A stretch of 45,494 nucleotides of DNA from Robinsoniella sp. (GCA_023664735.1 JAMPFB010000001.1:516844-562337); one strand, 5' to 3'; shown: positions 24,784-33,317, numbered from the stretch's first letter. Notes: a model not told the origin generated them from the sequence alone. Translations and numbers: made by a program.

Positions 24784-24812
24784 TTTAATTTCATATCCTA
24801 ATCTGCTATAAT
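24784..24812 (+). promoter_or_regulatory. ogt promoter
   Basis: TATAAT (24807-24812) with an upstream TG (extended -10), and TTTAAT (24784-24789) 17 nt upstream as a weak -35 box. The -35 begins 1 nt after repeat copy B ends. Confidence 0.55.
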
Positions 24813-24937
24813 TAATCATGCAAAAATACTCTCTTGTTTGGTTATTTTGTGGCGATTTACATATAGCATGTTGGGGCTGTTTTTGCATTTTTTATCATAC
24901 AGAAAAAATGAGGAAACTCAAATGGAAAGGAGCAAAA

Positions 24938-25471
24938 ATGCAATATACGAGTAAATATGAATCACCGCTTGGCGGTATTATACTGGCAGCAGATGAAATC
25001 GGTCTGACGGGATTATGGTTTGAGGGGCAGAAATACTTTGCTCTCTATCTTGATAAAGAAAATGAGGAAAAAGAACTGCCTGTATTTGAACAGACAAGAA
25101 AGTGGCTTGATTTATATTTTTCGGGAAATGAGCCGAATATTAAGCTGCCGCTTCATTTTACGGGAAGCGCCTTTCAAAAGGAGGTATGGGAAATTCTTTA
25201 CCAAATTCCTTACGGGCAGACAACAACCTATGGAGCTATTGCTAAACAGCTTGCGAGGGAAAAAGGGCTTGCAAGAATGTCAGCGCAGGCGGTTGGTGGT
25301 GCAGTGGCACGCAATAAAATATCTATTATTGTACCCTGTCATAGAGTAGTGGGTAGTAATGGAAGCCTTACCGGATACGCAGGGGGCATTGACAAAAAGA
25401 TTGCCCTGCTGAAAATGGAAAAGGCATATAAGGACACATTTTTTGTTCCGAAAAAGAGCACTGCGCCATGA
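24938..25471 (+). CDS. ogt: Methylated-DNA--[protein]-cysteine S-methyltransferase
   Basis: About 177 residues. It takes a methyl group from O6-methylguanine (and O4-methylthymine) onto its own cysteine, in one irreversible reaction. The active site is IIVPCHRVVGSNGSLTGYAGG (the PCHRV motif, Cys about 129), with the helix-turn-helix region FQKEVWEILYQIPYGQTTTYGAIAKQLA before it. The N-terminal domain is short. The start ATG 24938 follows AAAGGAGCAAAA; an earlier in-frame start at 24818 encodes a hydrophobic extension not seen in the family. It stands alone. Confidence 0.93.
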   Translation: MQYTSKYESPLGGIILAADEIGLTGLWFEGQKYFALYLDKENEEKELPVFEQTRKWLDLYFSGNEPNIKLPLHFTGSAFQKEVWEILYQIPYGQTTTYGAIAKQLAREKGLARMSAQAVGGAVARNKISIIVPCHRVVGSNGSLTGYAGGIDKKIALLKMEKAYKDTFFVPKKSTAP

Positions 25472-26270
25472 AAAAACATATATTAAAATGATAGGCATAT
25501 TTCATATATTTATTGAAGTAGCAGAAAGCGGTTGTTTTTTTGTTGGGATTTTCGTGCTATAATTTTGAACAGGTGGAAGCGGGGAGTAAGCTTATGACGA
25601 GACAATCGACTACAACCATTCGCAAAATGTGAAGTCATCTATGGCACACATTCCAACTATCCAACAGACTTTTCCAAGACAGGGCAGAAAACTAAAAAGC
25701 AAAGCATGTAATTTAAAGGATTTAAAAACAAGTGATATTTATACAACTGTTTCTGGTGATTATTGCTGTTTTTTCCGGTAAAAACGATAGCAATCATCAA
25801 AAAGAATATATAAATATTAATATCAATATTAATATTAATATTTATATCAATATGTCAGTGCGCTAAAATCCTTTGCAAAATAAAAAACAAATGATATTTA
25901 AAATGATATAAAAAATATTAATAGAAATAATACATAAAATAACATATAAAATTAAATATAAGATAACGCATGGAATAAAATATAAAATAAAAATAATATG
26001 ATGTGACATTAAAGTAATATGTGAAATAATTTGAGCTTGAATGAAAACCATATTCAATACAATTTATAATAAAAACATACGATATTTTATATTATAAGTA
26101 ATCTAGTTTTTTTAAAAAGATAAAAAGCAATCGTTATATTATGTTTAAAATCTTTTGAAAAACTCTACCTGTACCTGTACCTCTACCATTACATTAAATA
26201 TTATAAATTAAATATTACACATTAAATACCAGCAACACCCCACTCAAAGAGTACAAGCAGAAACAAAACA
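25472..26270. other. AT-rich intergenic stretch without a supported gene
   Basis: There is an extended -10 (TGCTATAAT, about 25555-25563) followed by GGGGAG and a 12-codon frame, ATGACGAGACAATC... TGA, at 25593-25631, too short to call. A hairpin-like sequence TGATTATTGCTGTTTTT..AAAAACGATAGCAATCA (about 25757-25795) follows. From 25790 to 26230 the DNA is strongly AT-rich with repeated AATATTAATAT; open frames there (a hydrophobic 64-codon frame on the minus strand) are likely to be chance from composition. Confidence 0.6.
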
Positions 26271-26497
26271 GCAAAAGAGGGATGTGGGCGGATTCCAGAC
26301 ATTGTTTTTGATGGCGCTTTTCCTTAACAGCCTGCCCACCACCTAGGGAAAAATTGCCACGGATGGCAATTTTAGGCATATTGCGCCATGGACGGCGCTA
26401 TATGCCGCCCCGAACGGTTCCCATAACACCCCTCAGGCTGTTTAGGAAAAGCGCCATCAAAAACACCGCCTGAAATCCGCCCACATCCCTCTTTTGC
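26271..26497 (+). repeat. 227-bp palindrome with 64-bp near-perfect arms
   Basis: The left arm (26271-26334) starts GCAAAAGAGGGATGTGGGCGG and ends at CAGCCTG; the right arm (26434-26497) is its near-perfect inverted complement, starting CAGGCTG and ending CCTCTTTTGC. Mismatches are few (for example ATTCCAGACATTG against CACCGCCTGAAAT). The 99-bp interior holds two hairpins with AYGGAY loops. An RNA from the plus strand would form a long double-stranded stem. It lies between AT-rich DNA and the response regulator gene. Confidence 0.85.
26341..26410 (+). ncRNA. TwoAYGGAY-type RNA (two hairpins with AYGGAY loops)
   Basis: Hairpin 1: AAAATTGCC-ACGGAT-GGCAATTTT (26350-26373). Hairpin 2: GGCATATTGCGCC-ATGGAC-GGCGCTATATGCC (26375-26406) with one T/T mismatch. 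Both loops fit AYGGAY and the sites read CACGGATG and CATGGACG, which fit CANGGANG, the known binding motif of CsrA in hairpin loops. The named TwoAYGGAY motif from comparative genomics of clostridia has exactly this pair of loops. The strand follows from the loop sequence. Its role in a CsrA circuit is inference; the flagellin gene at the window's left edge is consistent with the CsrA-FliW system in flagellated Firmicutes. Confidence 0.7.
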
Positions 26498-26603
26498 GTC
26501 CGGTTTACCACTTACCCCTTACCCCTTCTCCAGCCATAACCCATACACCCCATACAAAATCCCTTCTCCCCCACTTTTTCAAAAAACAACAGGAGGCACC
26601 CAA

Positions 26604-27281
26604 ATGACCCCATACAAAATCCTACTAGTAGACGACGACCAAGCTCTTCTAAAAATGCTAAAGCTATATTTCAACAAAAAAGGCTATCTGGTTTATCAGG
26701 CAGAAAACGGAATGGAAGCCTTAAAGAAAATCGAAATTGAACCAGACATTATTTTATTGGACATCAATATGCCTAGGCTGGACGGGCTTTCCTTATGTAA
26801 GCTTATCCGGAACAAAGTAAACTGCCCCATTCTTTTTTTAACTGCCAAAATTGAGGAGCAGGATCGGATTAACGGATTGCTTTCTGGCGGAGATGACTAC
26901 ATTGTAAAGCCCTTTAGCCTAAAGGAATTAGAAGCAAGGATTATCGCCCATTTAAAGAGAGAAGAGCGTCACGGGCAAAAAGCCAAAATACGCTTCTTTG
27001 GAGAGCTTGGCATTGACTTTGCCGGAAGGACTGTCACATGGGGAGAGAAAGAAATTGAGTTTACAAAAATGGAATATGAGATTATAGAATTTCTTGCAGG
27101 AAATGCAGGATATGTCTATGATAAGGAAACCATTTATGAAAGAGTCTGCGCCTATGAAGGCGATGGAGACAGCAGGGTAGTGACGGAGCTGATACGGCGT
27201 ATTCGGAATAAGCTTTCTAAGTATTCCGACAGGGAATGGATAGAAACGGTCTGGGGGTGCGGTTACAAATGGAAAAAATAA
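26604..27281 (+). CDS. OmpR/PhoB-family response regulator
   Basis: A 225-residue regulator. Receiver domain (1-120) with acidic VDDD (9-12), phosphoacceptor D53 in LLDINMPR, T80 and K102 in the KPF motif. A winged-helix DNA-binding domain follows (about 128-225, ending GDSRVVTELIRRIRNKL and WGCGYKWK). The start follows CAACAGGAGGCACCCAA, a strong ribosome site. It overlaps the sensor kinase gene by 13 nt, so the two are coupled; the three ABC genes after it are the likely target. Confidence 0.95.
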   Translation: MTPYKILLVDDDQALLKMLKLYFNKKGYLVYQAENGMEALKKIEIEPDIILLDINMPRLDGLSLCKLIRNKVNCPILFLTAKIEEQDRINGLLSGGDDYIVKPFSLKELEARIIAHLKREERHGQKAKIRFFGELGIDFAGRTVTWGEKEIEFTKMEYEIIEFLAGNAGYVYDKETIYERVCAYEGDGDSRVVTELIRRIRNKLSKYSDREWIETVWGCGYKWKK

Positions 27282-28453
27282 GAAATCTCTCCTTAAAAAA
27301 AACAATGGTTCTTTATTTGTGCATTGCCCTGTTAACCAGTTTTTTTCTTTCTGTTTTGCTTACCTATGCTGCGGAAAGAACTCAAAAAAGAATATGGGGT
27401 CAATATATAGAGGAGGGAGCGGTTTTAAAACAGATAGAAATGGAAGAGCAGATGCCGGATTTGGAGGTTGAGGTAAGCAGGGTCAGCAGTTATATTATGA
27501 CAGATAGGGATAATGCAATTGTGGAAGCATGTGATTTTATCACTACGTGGGATGTGCTCATTCTTTCGGTTGCAGGCTGTGTCACAGCCATGTTTTTGTT
27601 TTACCGAAACAAATTAAGGATACCTTTAAAGATTCTGGTAGATAGCTCAGAAAAAATCAGAGAAAGTACACTGGATTTTACCATAGAATATAAAAATAAA
27701 GATGAAATGGGGCAGGTATGTGATTCCTTTGAAAAAATGCGGACACAGTTATTGGAAAATAATCAAAGAATGTGGCAGATGGTGGAAAACGAAAGGAATT
27801 TAAGAGCAGCCATTTCCCATGATATGCGGGCGCCTCTTGCGGTTTTGAAGGGATATGAAGAAATGCTTTTGGAGCTTGTGTGCGAGGAAGAGCTGGAGAA
27901 AGAAAGTATACGGGAAATGCTTGAAGAGGAAATAAAGCAGACAAAACGGCTCAGCGATTTTTTAGACATTACCCGGACAATGTGCAAGCTGGAGGAGAGA
28001 AAGCCAAAATACAAAGCGGTATCTTATAAAGAACTGAAAAAAAGGATGATTTTTACGGTTCGTGCCTTATGTAAGGAAAAGGGGCTTAAATGGAAGCTTA
28101 AGGAGCGGACAACGATAAATGAAATCTATGTGGATGATTCCATTATATTGGAGGTAGTGGAAAATATGCTTGCAAATGCAGTACGATATGCCAAAGAGGA
28201 AATCCAGATTACCTTGTGCATGGAGCAGCCTTTTTTTGTCATAGAGGTGGTTGACGATGGAGAAGGATTTTCGGAATCCTTTGAAACACTTACTAAGTCT
28301 TACTATTGCGGAAATGCTGCGGATTCTTTGACACATTTCGGGCTGGGACTTTATTTGTGCAGGATTTTTTGTGAAGCCCATGGAGGAAAATTGAAGCTTG
28401 GAAATAATGAAAAAGGGGGCGCATATGCCAAAGCCTATTTTTCCATAAAATAA
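27269..28453 (+). CDS. Sensor histidine kinase
   Basis: About 395 residues. Two membrane helices (about 14-31 with TMVLYLCIALLTSFFLSVLL and about 92-112 with VLILSVAGCVTAMFLFY) bound a short extracytoplasmic loop of about 60 residues. A HAMP-like linker follows, then H-box RAAISHDMRAPLAVLKGY (His about 187), N-box ENMLANAVRYA, and G-boxes VVDDGEGFSE and FGLGLYLCR. The start ATG 27269 falls 13 nt inside the regulator's end. The small sensing loop and neighbours suggest a peptide-antibiotic-type sensor (BceS-like or related), by inference. Confidence 0.93.
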   Translation: MEKIRNLSLKKTMVLYLCIALLTSFFLSVLLTYAAERTQKRIWGQYIEEGAVLKQIEMEEQMPDLEVEVSRVSSYIMTDRDNAIVEACDFITTWDVLILSVAGCVTAMFLFYRNKLRIPLKILVDSSEKIRESTLDFTIEYKNKDEMGQVCDSFEKMRTQLLENNQRMWQMVENERNLRAAISHDMRAPLAVLKGYEEMLLELVCEEELEKESIREMLEEEIKQTKRLSDFLDITRTMCKLEERKPKYKAVSYKELKKRMIFTVRALCKEKGLKWKLKERTTINEIYVDDSIILEVVENMLANAVRYAKEEIQITLCMEQPFFVIEVVDDGEGFSESFETLTKSYYCGNAADSLTHFGLGLYLCRIFCEAHGGKLKLGNNEKGGAYAKAYFSIK

Positions 28454-28550
28454 GGTGCAGCCTTTTTCTGTGGTTGTGATTTTATTGTTTTTCCTTTGCT
28501 ACCATATAGGAGCAGGGAAAAACAATTTTTTTTTGGAAAGGAGGCAGAGT

Positions 28551-29618
28551 ATGTGGAGCATTGTAAAAAGAGAATGCAGGAATTATTTGAAAAATCCCCT
28601 GTTTTATATAGGAGCTTTCCTTGTATTCATAGGGGTATATATGCAGCTTAAGCCTTATTTACAGTTGCACTATTTTGTGGATGAAAAGGAGCTTGAGCAG
28701 GCAGGGGAACAGTATGAAAAATGGGAGGTGGTAAGCGGATATATTCCCGCAAGCCGGGAAGAACGGTATGGCGTGGCATTAGAGCAGATTGAACAGGATC
28801 TTCAAGAACCGTTTTTTGGAATGAGCAAAAAAGAGGCGGAAATGGTGGTTGCTTCCATGGAACATATGTCTGAAAAGGAAGCTATTGCTTACTTGGAGCA
28901 GCGGTGCTCCTATATTATCAGTGAAGCTTATTTTTCCTATTTTGACATGAAAAAAGGAACCTTGGAAGAAGTAAACCATTATATAGAGGAAAAAATGGAG
29001 GAGGCTCCTTATACCCACTATTTTGCAGGGAAGTATGCAGATTTTTTCGGGGTTTATATGGTATTTTACGCTATGATTCTGCTGGCATTTCTTTTTTGGG
29101 AGGATATGAAGAAAGATACTTATGAACTGCTTCATACAAAGCCCATAAGCCCGGTAAGCTATGTGCTTGGGAAGCTCTGCGGTGGCATGACGGCTATGCT
29201 GGCGGTTACAGTTGTCATAACTGTCATATTCTGGCAGTTGAGCCTTGAGTGGGGAAAAACAGAGGGATTTCCGGTAAATGCCCTTGATATATGGAAAGCC
29301 GTATGCATTTATAATCTTCCGAATCTTTTAGTAATCGTATGCATATACGGTGGAGTTTCCCTGCTATTTAAAAGCCCTCTTCCGGCTGTGCCGGCATTGA
29401 TTTTATACGCAGTTTATTCCAACATGGGAAGCAGGAATGCGGAAGGGGTTTATGGGTATTATGGAAGGCCTCTTGCCATTATGGTGCGTTTTCCGGGAAG
29501 CTTTTTAGAAATTGCGCCGCCTCCTATGGCAGCAGCCAATCAGACAGCGCTTTTGTTGTTTTCCGTTTTACTGACAGGGATTTGCATTCTTTTATGGAAA
29601 AGGAGGAAGGTTTTGTGA
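28551..29618 (+). CDS. ABC transporter permease subunit
   Basis: About 355 residues. Membrane segments: an N-terminal helix (about 15-35 with LFYIGAFLVFIGVYMQL), a soluble loop of about 120 residues, then a series of helices from about 160 to 350 (VYMVFYAMILLAFLFW, GGMTAMLAVTVVITVIFW, LLVIVCIYGGVSLLF, TALLLFSVLLTGICILLW). It matches ABC-2-type membrane subunits. The start ATG follows AAAGGAGGCAGAGT. It is 97 nt after the kinase gene and overlaps the next permease gene by 4 nt. It has no ATPase domain. Confidence 0.8.
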   Translation: MWSIVKRECRNYLKNPLFYIGAFLVFIGVYMQLKPYLQLHYFVDEKELEQAGEQYEKWEVVSGYIPASREERYGVALEQIEQDLQEPFFGMSKKEAEMVVASMEHMSEKEAIAYLEQRCSYIISEAYFSYFDMKKGTLEEVNHYIEEKMEEAPYTHYFAGKYADFFGVYMVFYAMILLAFLFWEDMKKDTYELLHTKPISPVSYVLGKLCGGMTAMLAVTVVITVIFWQLSLEWGKTEGFPVNALDIWKAVCIYNLPNLLVIVCIYGGVSLLFKSPLPAVPALILYAVYSNMGSRNAEGVYGYYGRPLAIMVRFPGSFLEIAPPPMAAANQTALLLFSVLLTGICILLWKRRKVL

Positions 29619-30286
29619 AATACAATGTAAAAATAGCAATTCCTTTTTATAAAACAGTATACTCCATTTTGTTCGTGATTGTTTTGGCCTTTGTCAGAGG
29701 AGTTTCTGATGTGAGAGAAATAGGAGCGGCAATGGATGCTAATATGGCGCTGTTAGCCATGGTGTTTTGTGCAGATGGCTATTATCAGGAGTTTTCTAAA
29801 GGTAGATGGGAAGTATTCTGGCTATGTCCTTCAAAAAGAAAATGGCAGACTCTGCTGCAGCGTTTTTTTCTGCAGGTAATCTGGCTTACCATCGTTGCCA
29901 TGGTAGGTTACTTTGTTTTTTACTGGCAGAGACCGGGAAGGAATGGAGTAACTTCCGAGCTTGATTTATGGCTTTGGTTTGGCTTTGCGGTAATAGGAAG
30001 CATATTCTTTTTTGGGGCCTTGAGCTTTACAGTAGTAAATCTTTGTAACAATCTGTGGGCAGGTCTTGGAATTTCGGCAATTTGCTGGAGCCTTTTAAAT
30101 TCCACCACAGGACAAAAGCTGCCGGATGTGCTTTATGTGTTTGCTTATGGTGGTAAGGGAACCAGATTTTTTGACGACAGCAATGAAAAATGGATTTGGG
30201 GGAAGCTTAGTGCGGTGGTTCTTGGTTGCCTTTTGTTGTTTCTTGGAGAAAGGAAGGTCAAAAAGGCGGTATGGGTTCCAAAGTGA
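29615..30286 (+). CDS. ABC transporter permease subunit, second
   Basis: About 223 residues with some five to six hydrophobic segments (TVYSILFVIVLAFVRG, NMALLAMVFCADGYYQ, VIWLTIVAMVGYFVFYW, WFGFAVIGSIFFFGALSF, LSAVVLGCLLLFLG). The GTG start at 29615 lies 8 nt after AAGGAGGAAGG and overlaps the stop of the previous gene (GTGA). It is likely the second membrane half of the same exporter. Weak similarity to known families beyond membrane composition. Confidence 0.75.
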   Translation: MKYNVKIAIPFYKTVYSILFVIVLAFVRGVSDVREIGAAMDANMALLAMVFCADGYYQEFSKGRWEVFWLCPSKRKWQTLLQRFFLQVIWLTIVAMVGYFVFYWQRPGRNGVTSELDLWLWFGFAVIGSIFFFGALSFTVVNLCNNLWAGLGISAICWSLLNSTTGQKLPDVLYVFAYGGKGTRFFDDSNEKWIWGKLSAVVLGCLLLFLGERKVKKAVWVPK

Positions 30287-30439
30287 ATATAACGGGAGAC
30301 AAAAAAACATATAGACCAATACGGGGAATCAGAAATTCAAAAACAATTGGAACCAGAATCGAAAACAGAAAATATTTGGGGCAGAAATCCACAAAAAGCA
30401 GTAACAAGATGAATCATTCCCTGCTCATTATGAGAGCAT

Positions 30440-30509
30440 TAACTGAAAATATAATACAGTAGAAATAATATAGTAGAAACAATATAGTAGAAAGCAAGGT
30501 GATAGATAT
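30440..30509 (+). repeat. Short tandem repeat before the ATPase gene
   Basis: Three direct units AATATAGTAGAAA-like (ATAATACAGTAGAAAT, AATATAGTAGAAAC, AATATAGTAGAAAG) at about 30449-30495, then the ribosome site AAGGTGATAGATAT before the next start. The 223-bp stretch before it (30287 on) has only short Lys/Asn-rich frames that I do not accept. Confidence 0.6.
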
Positions 30510-31376
30510 ATGGCATTGGAAGGAAAAGATATTACGGTAACATTCAAAAACGGAACGAGGGCAGTGGAGCATGTAAGCTTTCAAATCGAAAAAGGCATTT
30601 ATGGGCTGCTTGGAGAAAACGGCGCCGGAAAAACCACGCTGATGAGGGTGCTTACCACCTTAATAAAGCCACAGGAAGGAACGGTATTGCTAAATGGTGT
30701 GGAATATAAGGAAGAAAGCTATGAGAGGATTCGCAGGAAAATAGGATATCTGCCTCAGGAGCTTGGGCTTTATCCAAACCTGACAGTCAGGGAAACGCTG
30801 GAATATATGGGAGGTCTTGCAGGTATGTCGAAAGTTTGGTGCAAGGAATGGGTGGATTATTATTTGGAAAAAACCAGCCTTAGTGAGCACCAGAACAAAA
30901 AAAACAGGCAGCTTTCCGGAGGAATGAAAAGGCGTGTAGGATTGATACAAGCGCTTTTACACGATCCACAGGCGCTTATCATTGATGAACCCACTACCGG
31001 GCTGGATCCGGAGGAGAGAATCCGGATACGAAATCTATTAGTGGATTTTTCCAGAGAAAGAATTGTGTTGTTTTCCACCCATGTGGTGGAGGATTTGGCA
31101 GCAACCTGCAATCAGCTTGCCATTATGAAAAAGGGGAAAATGGTTTATGAGGGAGAGCTGAGAAAGCTCATAGAAAAAGCAAAGGGGCATGTGTGGCTTT
31201 GTGATGGGCTTTGTGAAGAAGAGGCAGAGGGGCTTATGAAGGAGTATCGGGTATCTTCGAGGATTTATACGGAAAAGGGGCTGCAGCTTAAAATTATTAG
31301 CGAGAAAAAGCCGGAAGTGTCTTGTGTCTTAGCAGAGGCTGGGCTGGAAGATGCGTATATTTATATGATGGGGTAA
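30510..31376 (+). CDS. ABC transporter ATP-binding subunit
   Basis: A 288-residue ATPase. Walker A GLLGENGAGKTT (about 33-44), Q-loop in LGLYPNLTVRETL, signature LSGGMKRRVGL (about 133-143), Walker B LIIDEPTTGLD and an H-loop in STHVVEDLAATC. The C-terminal 60 residues show a beta-rich extension typical of ABC-2-linked ATPases. It goes with the two permeases to form an exporter, and the two-component system upstream is the likely regulator. It is followed by repeat copy D, 12 nt after its stop. Confidence 0.92.
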   Translation: MALEGKDITVTFKNGTRAVEHVSFQIEKGIYGLLGENGAGKTTLMRVLTTLIKPQEGTVLLNGVEYKEESYERIRRKIGYLPQELGLYPNLTVRETLEYMGGLAGMSKVWCKEWVDYYLEKTSLSEHQNKKNRQLSGGMKRRVGLIQALLHDPQALIIDEPTTGLDPEERIRIRNLLVDFSRERIVLFSTHVVEDLAATCNQLAIMKKGKMVYEGELRKLIEKAKGHVWLCDGLCEEEAEGLMKEYRVSSRIYTEKGLQLKIISEKKPEVSCVLAEAGLEDAYIYMMG

Positions 31377-31387
31377 AAGGAAGGCTG

Positions 31388-31541
31388 GACGTGGGAGCTT
31401 GCCGGGCATAGGATAGTCTGATGGACACGCTCTCGCTCTGCAAAGACGCAGCGGTACTAATGCACCAAAATACGGTGCATAAGTGCCGGCGACTTTGCCA
31501 AGGTCCAGCAGACTATCCTATGCCCGGCAAGCTCCCACGTC
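31388..31541 (+). repeat. Full copy D of the palindromic element with a divergent outer stem (154 bp)
   Basis: The arms GACGTGGGAGCTTGCCGGGC.. (31388-31420) and its exact complement (31509-31541) form a perfect 33-bp stem with a sequence unlike any other copy. The interior keeps the family core: GACACGCTCTCGCTCTGC, AAAGACGCAGCGGTAC, and an apical CAAAATACGG loop. It has neither the TAACAGTTCAGCC ends nor a T-rich terminator tail beyond CTTTAAC, although it may end the ABC operon transcript. It is in forward orientation (CACGCTCTCGCTC on the left arm). Confidence 0.85.
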
Positions 31542-31627
31542 TTTAACAATGTGTTAAATCTGCTTGACACGGGGAATTAAGAACGATACGCTATTTATAT
31601 CTGGAAATTGCTGCAGGGAGGTTGAAA

Positions 31628-32212
31628 ATGGAAAGGTGTGCATGGTGCCTATGTAATGAAAAAATGATAAAATATCATGATGAGGAATGGGGCAGCCCTT
31701 TGCATGAGGATGGGAAACAGTTTGAATTTTTGATGATGGAAGTTATGCAATGCGGTTTGAACTGGAATATGATGATTCAGAAAAGGGAGATATTCCAAAA
31801 ATGCTTTGATGGATTTGATTATCAGAAGGTTGCGGCATATACGGAAGAGGATATTTTACGGATAATGGAAACAGAAGGGATGATCCGGTCACGGAGGAAA
31901 ATTGAGGCGGTTATCCATAATGCAAGGTGTTTTTTGGATGTACGGGAGGAATTTGGTACATTCAGTGATTATTTGTGGGGATTTACAGGGGGAAAAACAA
32001 TTTTGTACAAGGGACACCAAAACGGGAACATTCCGGCAAAGAATGAACTTTCGGACAGGATAAGCAGTGATTTAAAAAAGAGGGGATTCAAATATCTTGG
32101 TTCCGTTACCGTGTATTCCCACCTGCAGGCTTGTGGGATTATCAATGACCATCAGGAGAGCTGTTTCCGGTATCGGGAGGTTATGGAAGAGGGCGCAATA
32201 GTGTATGAGTGA
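31628..32212 (+). CDS. tag: DNA-3-methyladenine glycosylase I
   Basis: About 194 residues. It removes 3-methyladenine from alkylated DNA. The N-terminal zinc ligands are C4 (MERCAWC) and H17 (KYHDEEWG); the catalytic acid region is FLMMEVMQCGLNW (E about 37), and the C-terminal zinc pair is H-Q-E-S-C in NDHQESCFR. KKRGFKYLGSVTVYSHLQACG is the family block. The start ATG 31628 follows GGGAGGTTGAAA; the first codon TTG at 31622 is part of the ribosome spacer. The neighbour ogt is a few kb away, but they do not share a transcript. Confidence 0.93.
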   Translation: MERCAWCLCNEKMIKYHDEEWGSPLHEDGKQFEFLMMEVMQCGLNWNMMIQKREIFQKCFDGFDYQKVAAYTEEDILRIMETEGMIRSRRKIEAVIHNARCFLDVREEFGTFSDYLWGFTGGKTILYKGHQNGNIPAKNELSDRISSDLKKRGFKYLGSVTVYSHLQACGIINDHQESCFRYREVMEEGAIVYE

Positions 32213-32228
32213 AGAGAAGGAGAATAGC

Positions 32229-33311
32229 ATGAGCAATAAAAGCATTATGGAATACGAAACAGTAGAATTGGATGACGAAAACAGTGCTTTGAAGCTGCTT
32301 GACCAGACAAAGCTTCCGGAAAAGGCAGAAATTATATCTTTACAGACAGGAGAGGAAATATGGGATGCCATTTATCTGTTAAAGGTTCGGGGAGCGCCGG
32401 CCATTGGTATTGCAGCCGCATTTGGGATTTATCTGCTTGCCAAGCGAATAGATACAGAGGACTATAATGCTTTTTATGAGGAATTTTGCCGCCAGAAGGA
32501 ATACTTGAATTCGGCAAGGCCTACGGCAGTTAATTTGTCATGGGCATTAAACAGGATGGAACAGGTTTGCGTGGAAAATGCCAAAAAATCCGTTGCGCAG
32601 ATTAAAGAAGCATTAAAAAAAGAAGCCGTTGCCATGAAGGAAGAGGATATTCGTGTGTGCAGGGCAATTGGGGAGTACGGGCTGACCTTAGTAAAGAAGG
32701 GGGACGGTATTTTGACCCATTGCAATGCAGGACAGCTTGCTACCTGTAAATATGGGACAGCCACAGCGCCTATTTATCTGGGGCAGGAGAGGGGATATGA
32801 GTTTCGTGTTTTTGCAGATGAGACAAGGCCGCTTCTGCAGGGCGCAAGGCTGACGGCTTATGAACTGTCAGCTTCCGGCGTGGATGTGACTTTGATTTGT
32901 GATAACATGTCCGGGGCAGTTATGAGAAACGGATGGGTAAATGCAGTGTTCGTAGGCTGTGACCGGGTGGCAGCAAATGGCGACACTGCCAATAAAATCG
33001 GTACTTCGGTGGTAGCGGCTGTGGCAGCCCGTTATCATGTGCCGGTCTATATTTGTGCGCCTACCTCCACAATTGATATGGAGACGCCTACCGGAGCAGA
33101 AATTACAATTGAACAGCGTCCGCCCCATGAGGTGACGGATATGTGGTATGAAAAGAGGATGGCGCCGGAAGGAATCAAGGTGTATAATCCCGCCTTTGAT
33201 GTGACGGATCATGATTTGATTTCAGGTATTGTCACGGAATACGGGATTGCCAGAGCGCCTTATAGGGAGTCGTTGAAAGAGATTTTTCGTAAAAAGCAGG
33301 AGAAGGGATGA
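32229..33311 (+). CDS. mtnA: S-methyl-5-thioribose-1-phosphate isomerase
   Basis: About 360 residues, MtnA/eIF2B-alpha-like. It converts methylthioribose 1-phosphate to methylthioribulose 1-phosphate (related enzymes act on 5-deoxyribose 1-phosphate). Active site: VRGAPAIGIAAAFG, ILTHCNAGQLATC (catalytic Cys), and FVGCDRVAANGDTANKIGT (Asp). The start ATG 32229 lies 7-8 nt from AAGGAG; an upstream ATG at 32205 has no good site and overlaps the tag gene by 8 nt. It is followed 6 nt later by a class II aldolase, as expected for the aldolase branch of methylthioribose or 5-deoxyribose salvage. Confidence 0.95.
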   Translation: MSNKSIMEYETVELDDENSALKLLDQTKLPEKAEIISLQTGEEIWDAIYLLKVRGAPAIGIAAAFGIYLLAKRIDTEDYNAFYEEFCRQKEYLNSARPTAVNLSWALNRMEQVCVENAKKSVAQIKEALKKEAVAMKEEDIRVCRAIGEYGLTLVKKGDGILTHCNAGQLATCKYGTATAPIYLGQERGYEFRVFADETRPLLQGARLTAYELSASGVDVTLICDNMSGAVMRNGWVNAVFVGCDRVAANGDTANKIGTSVVAAVAARYHVPVYICAPTSTIDMETPTGAEITIEQRPPHEVTDMWYEKRMAPEGIKVYNPAFDVTDHDLISGIVTEYGIARAPYRESLKEIFRKKQEKG

Positions 33312-33317
33312 ATCAGC

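Noticed and set aside
25863-26057. Hydrophobic 64-codon frame on the minus strand
   Set aside because: It lies in AT-rich DNA where Ile/Phe/Tyr-rich frames arise by chance; no ribosome site or conservation signal is visible.
30226-30462. Lys/Asn-rich frame of 78 codons after the second permease
   Set aside because: It starts within the permease gene in another frame and has low complexity; no ribosome site of its own.
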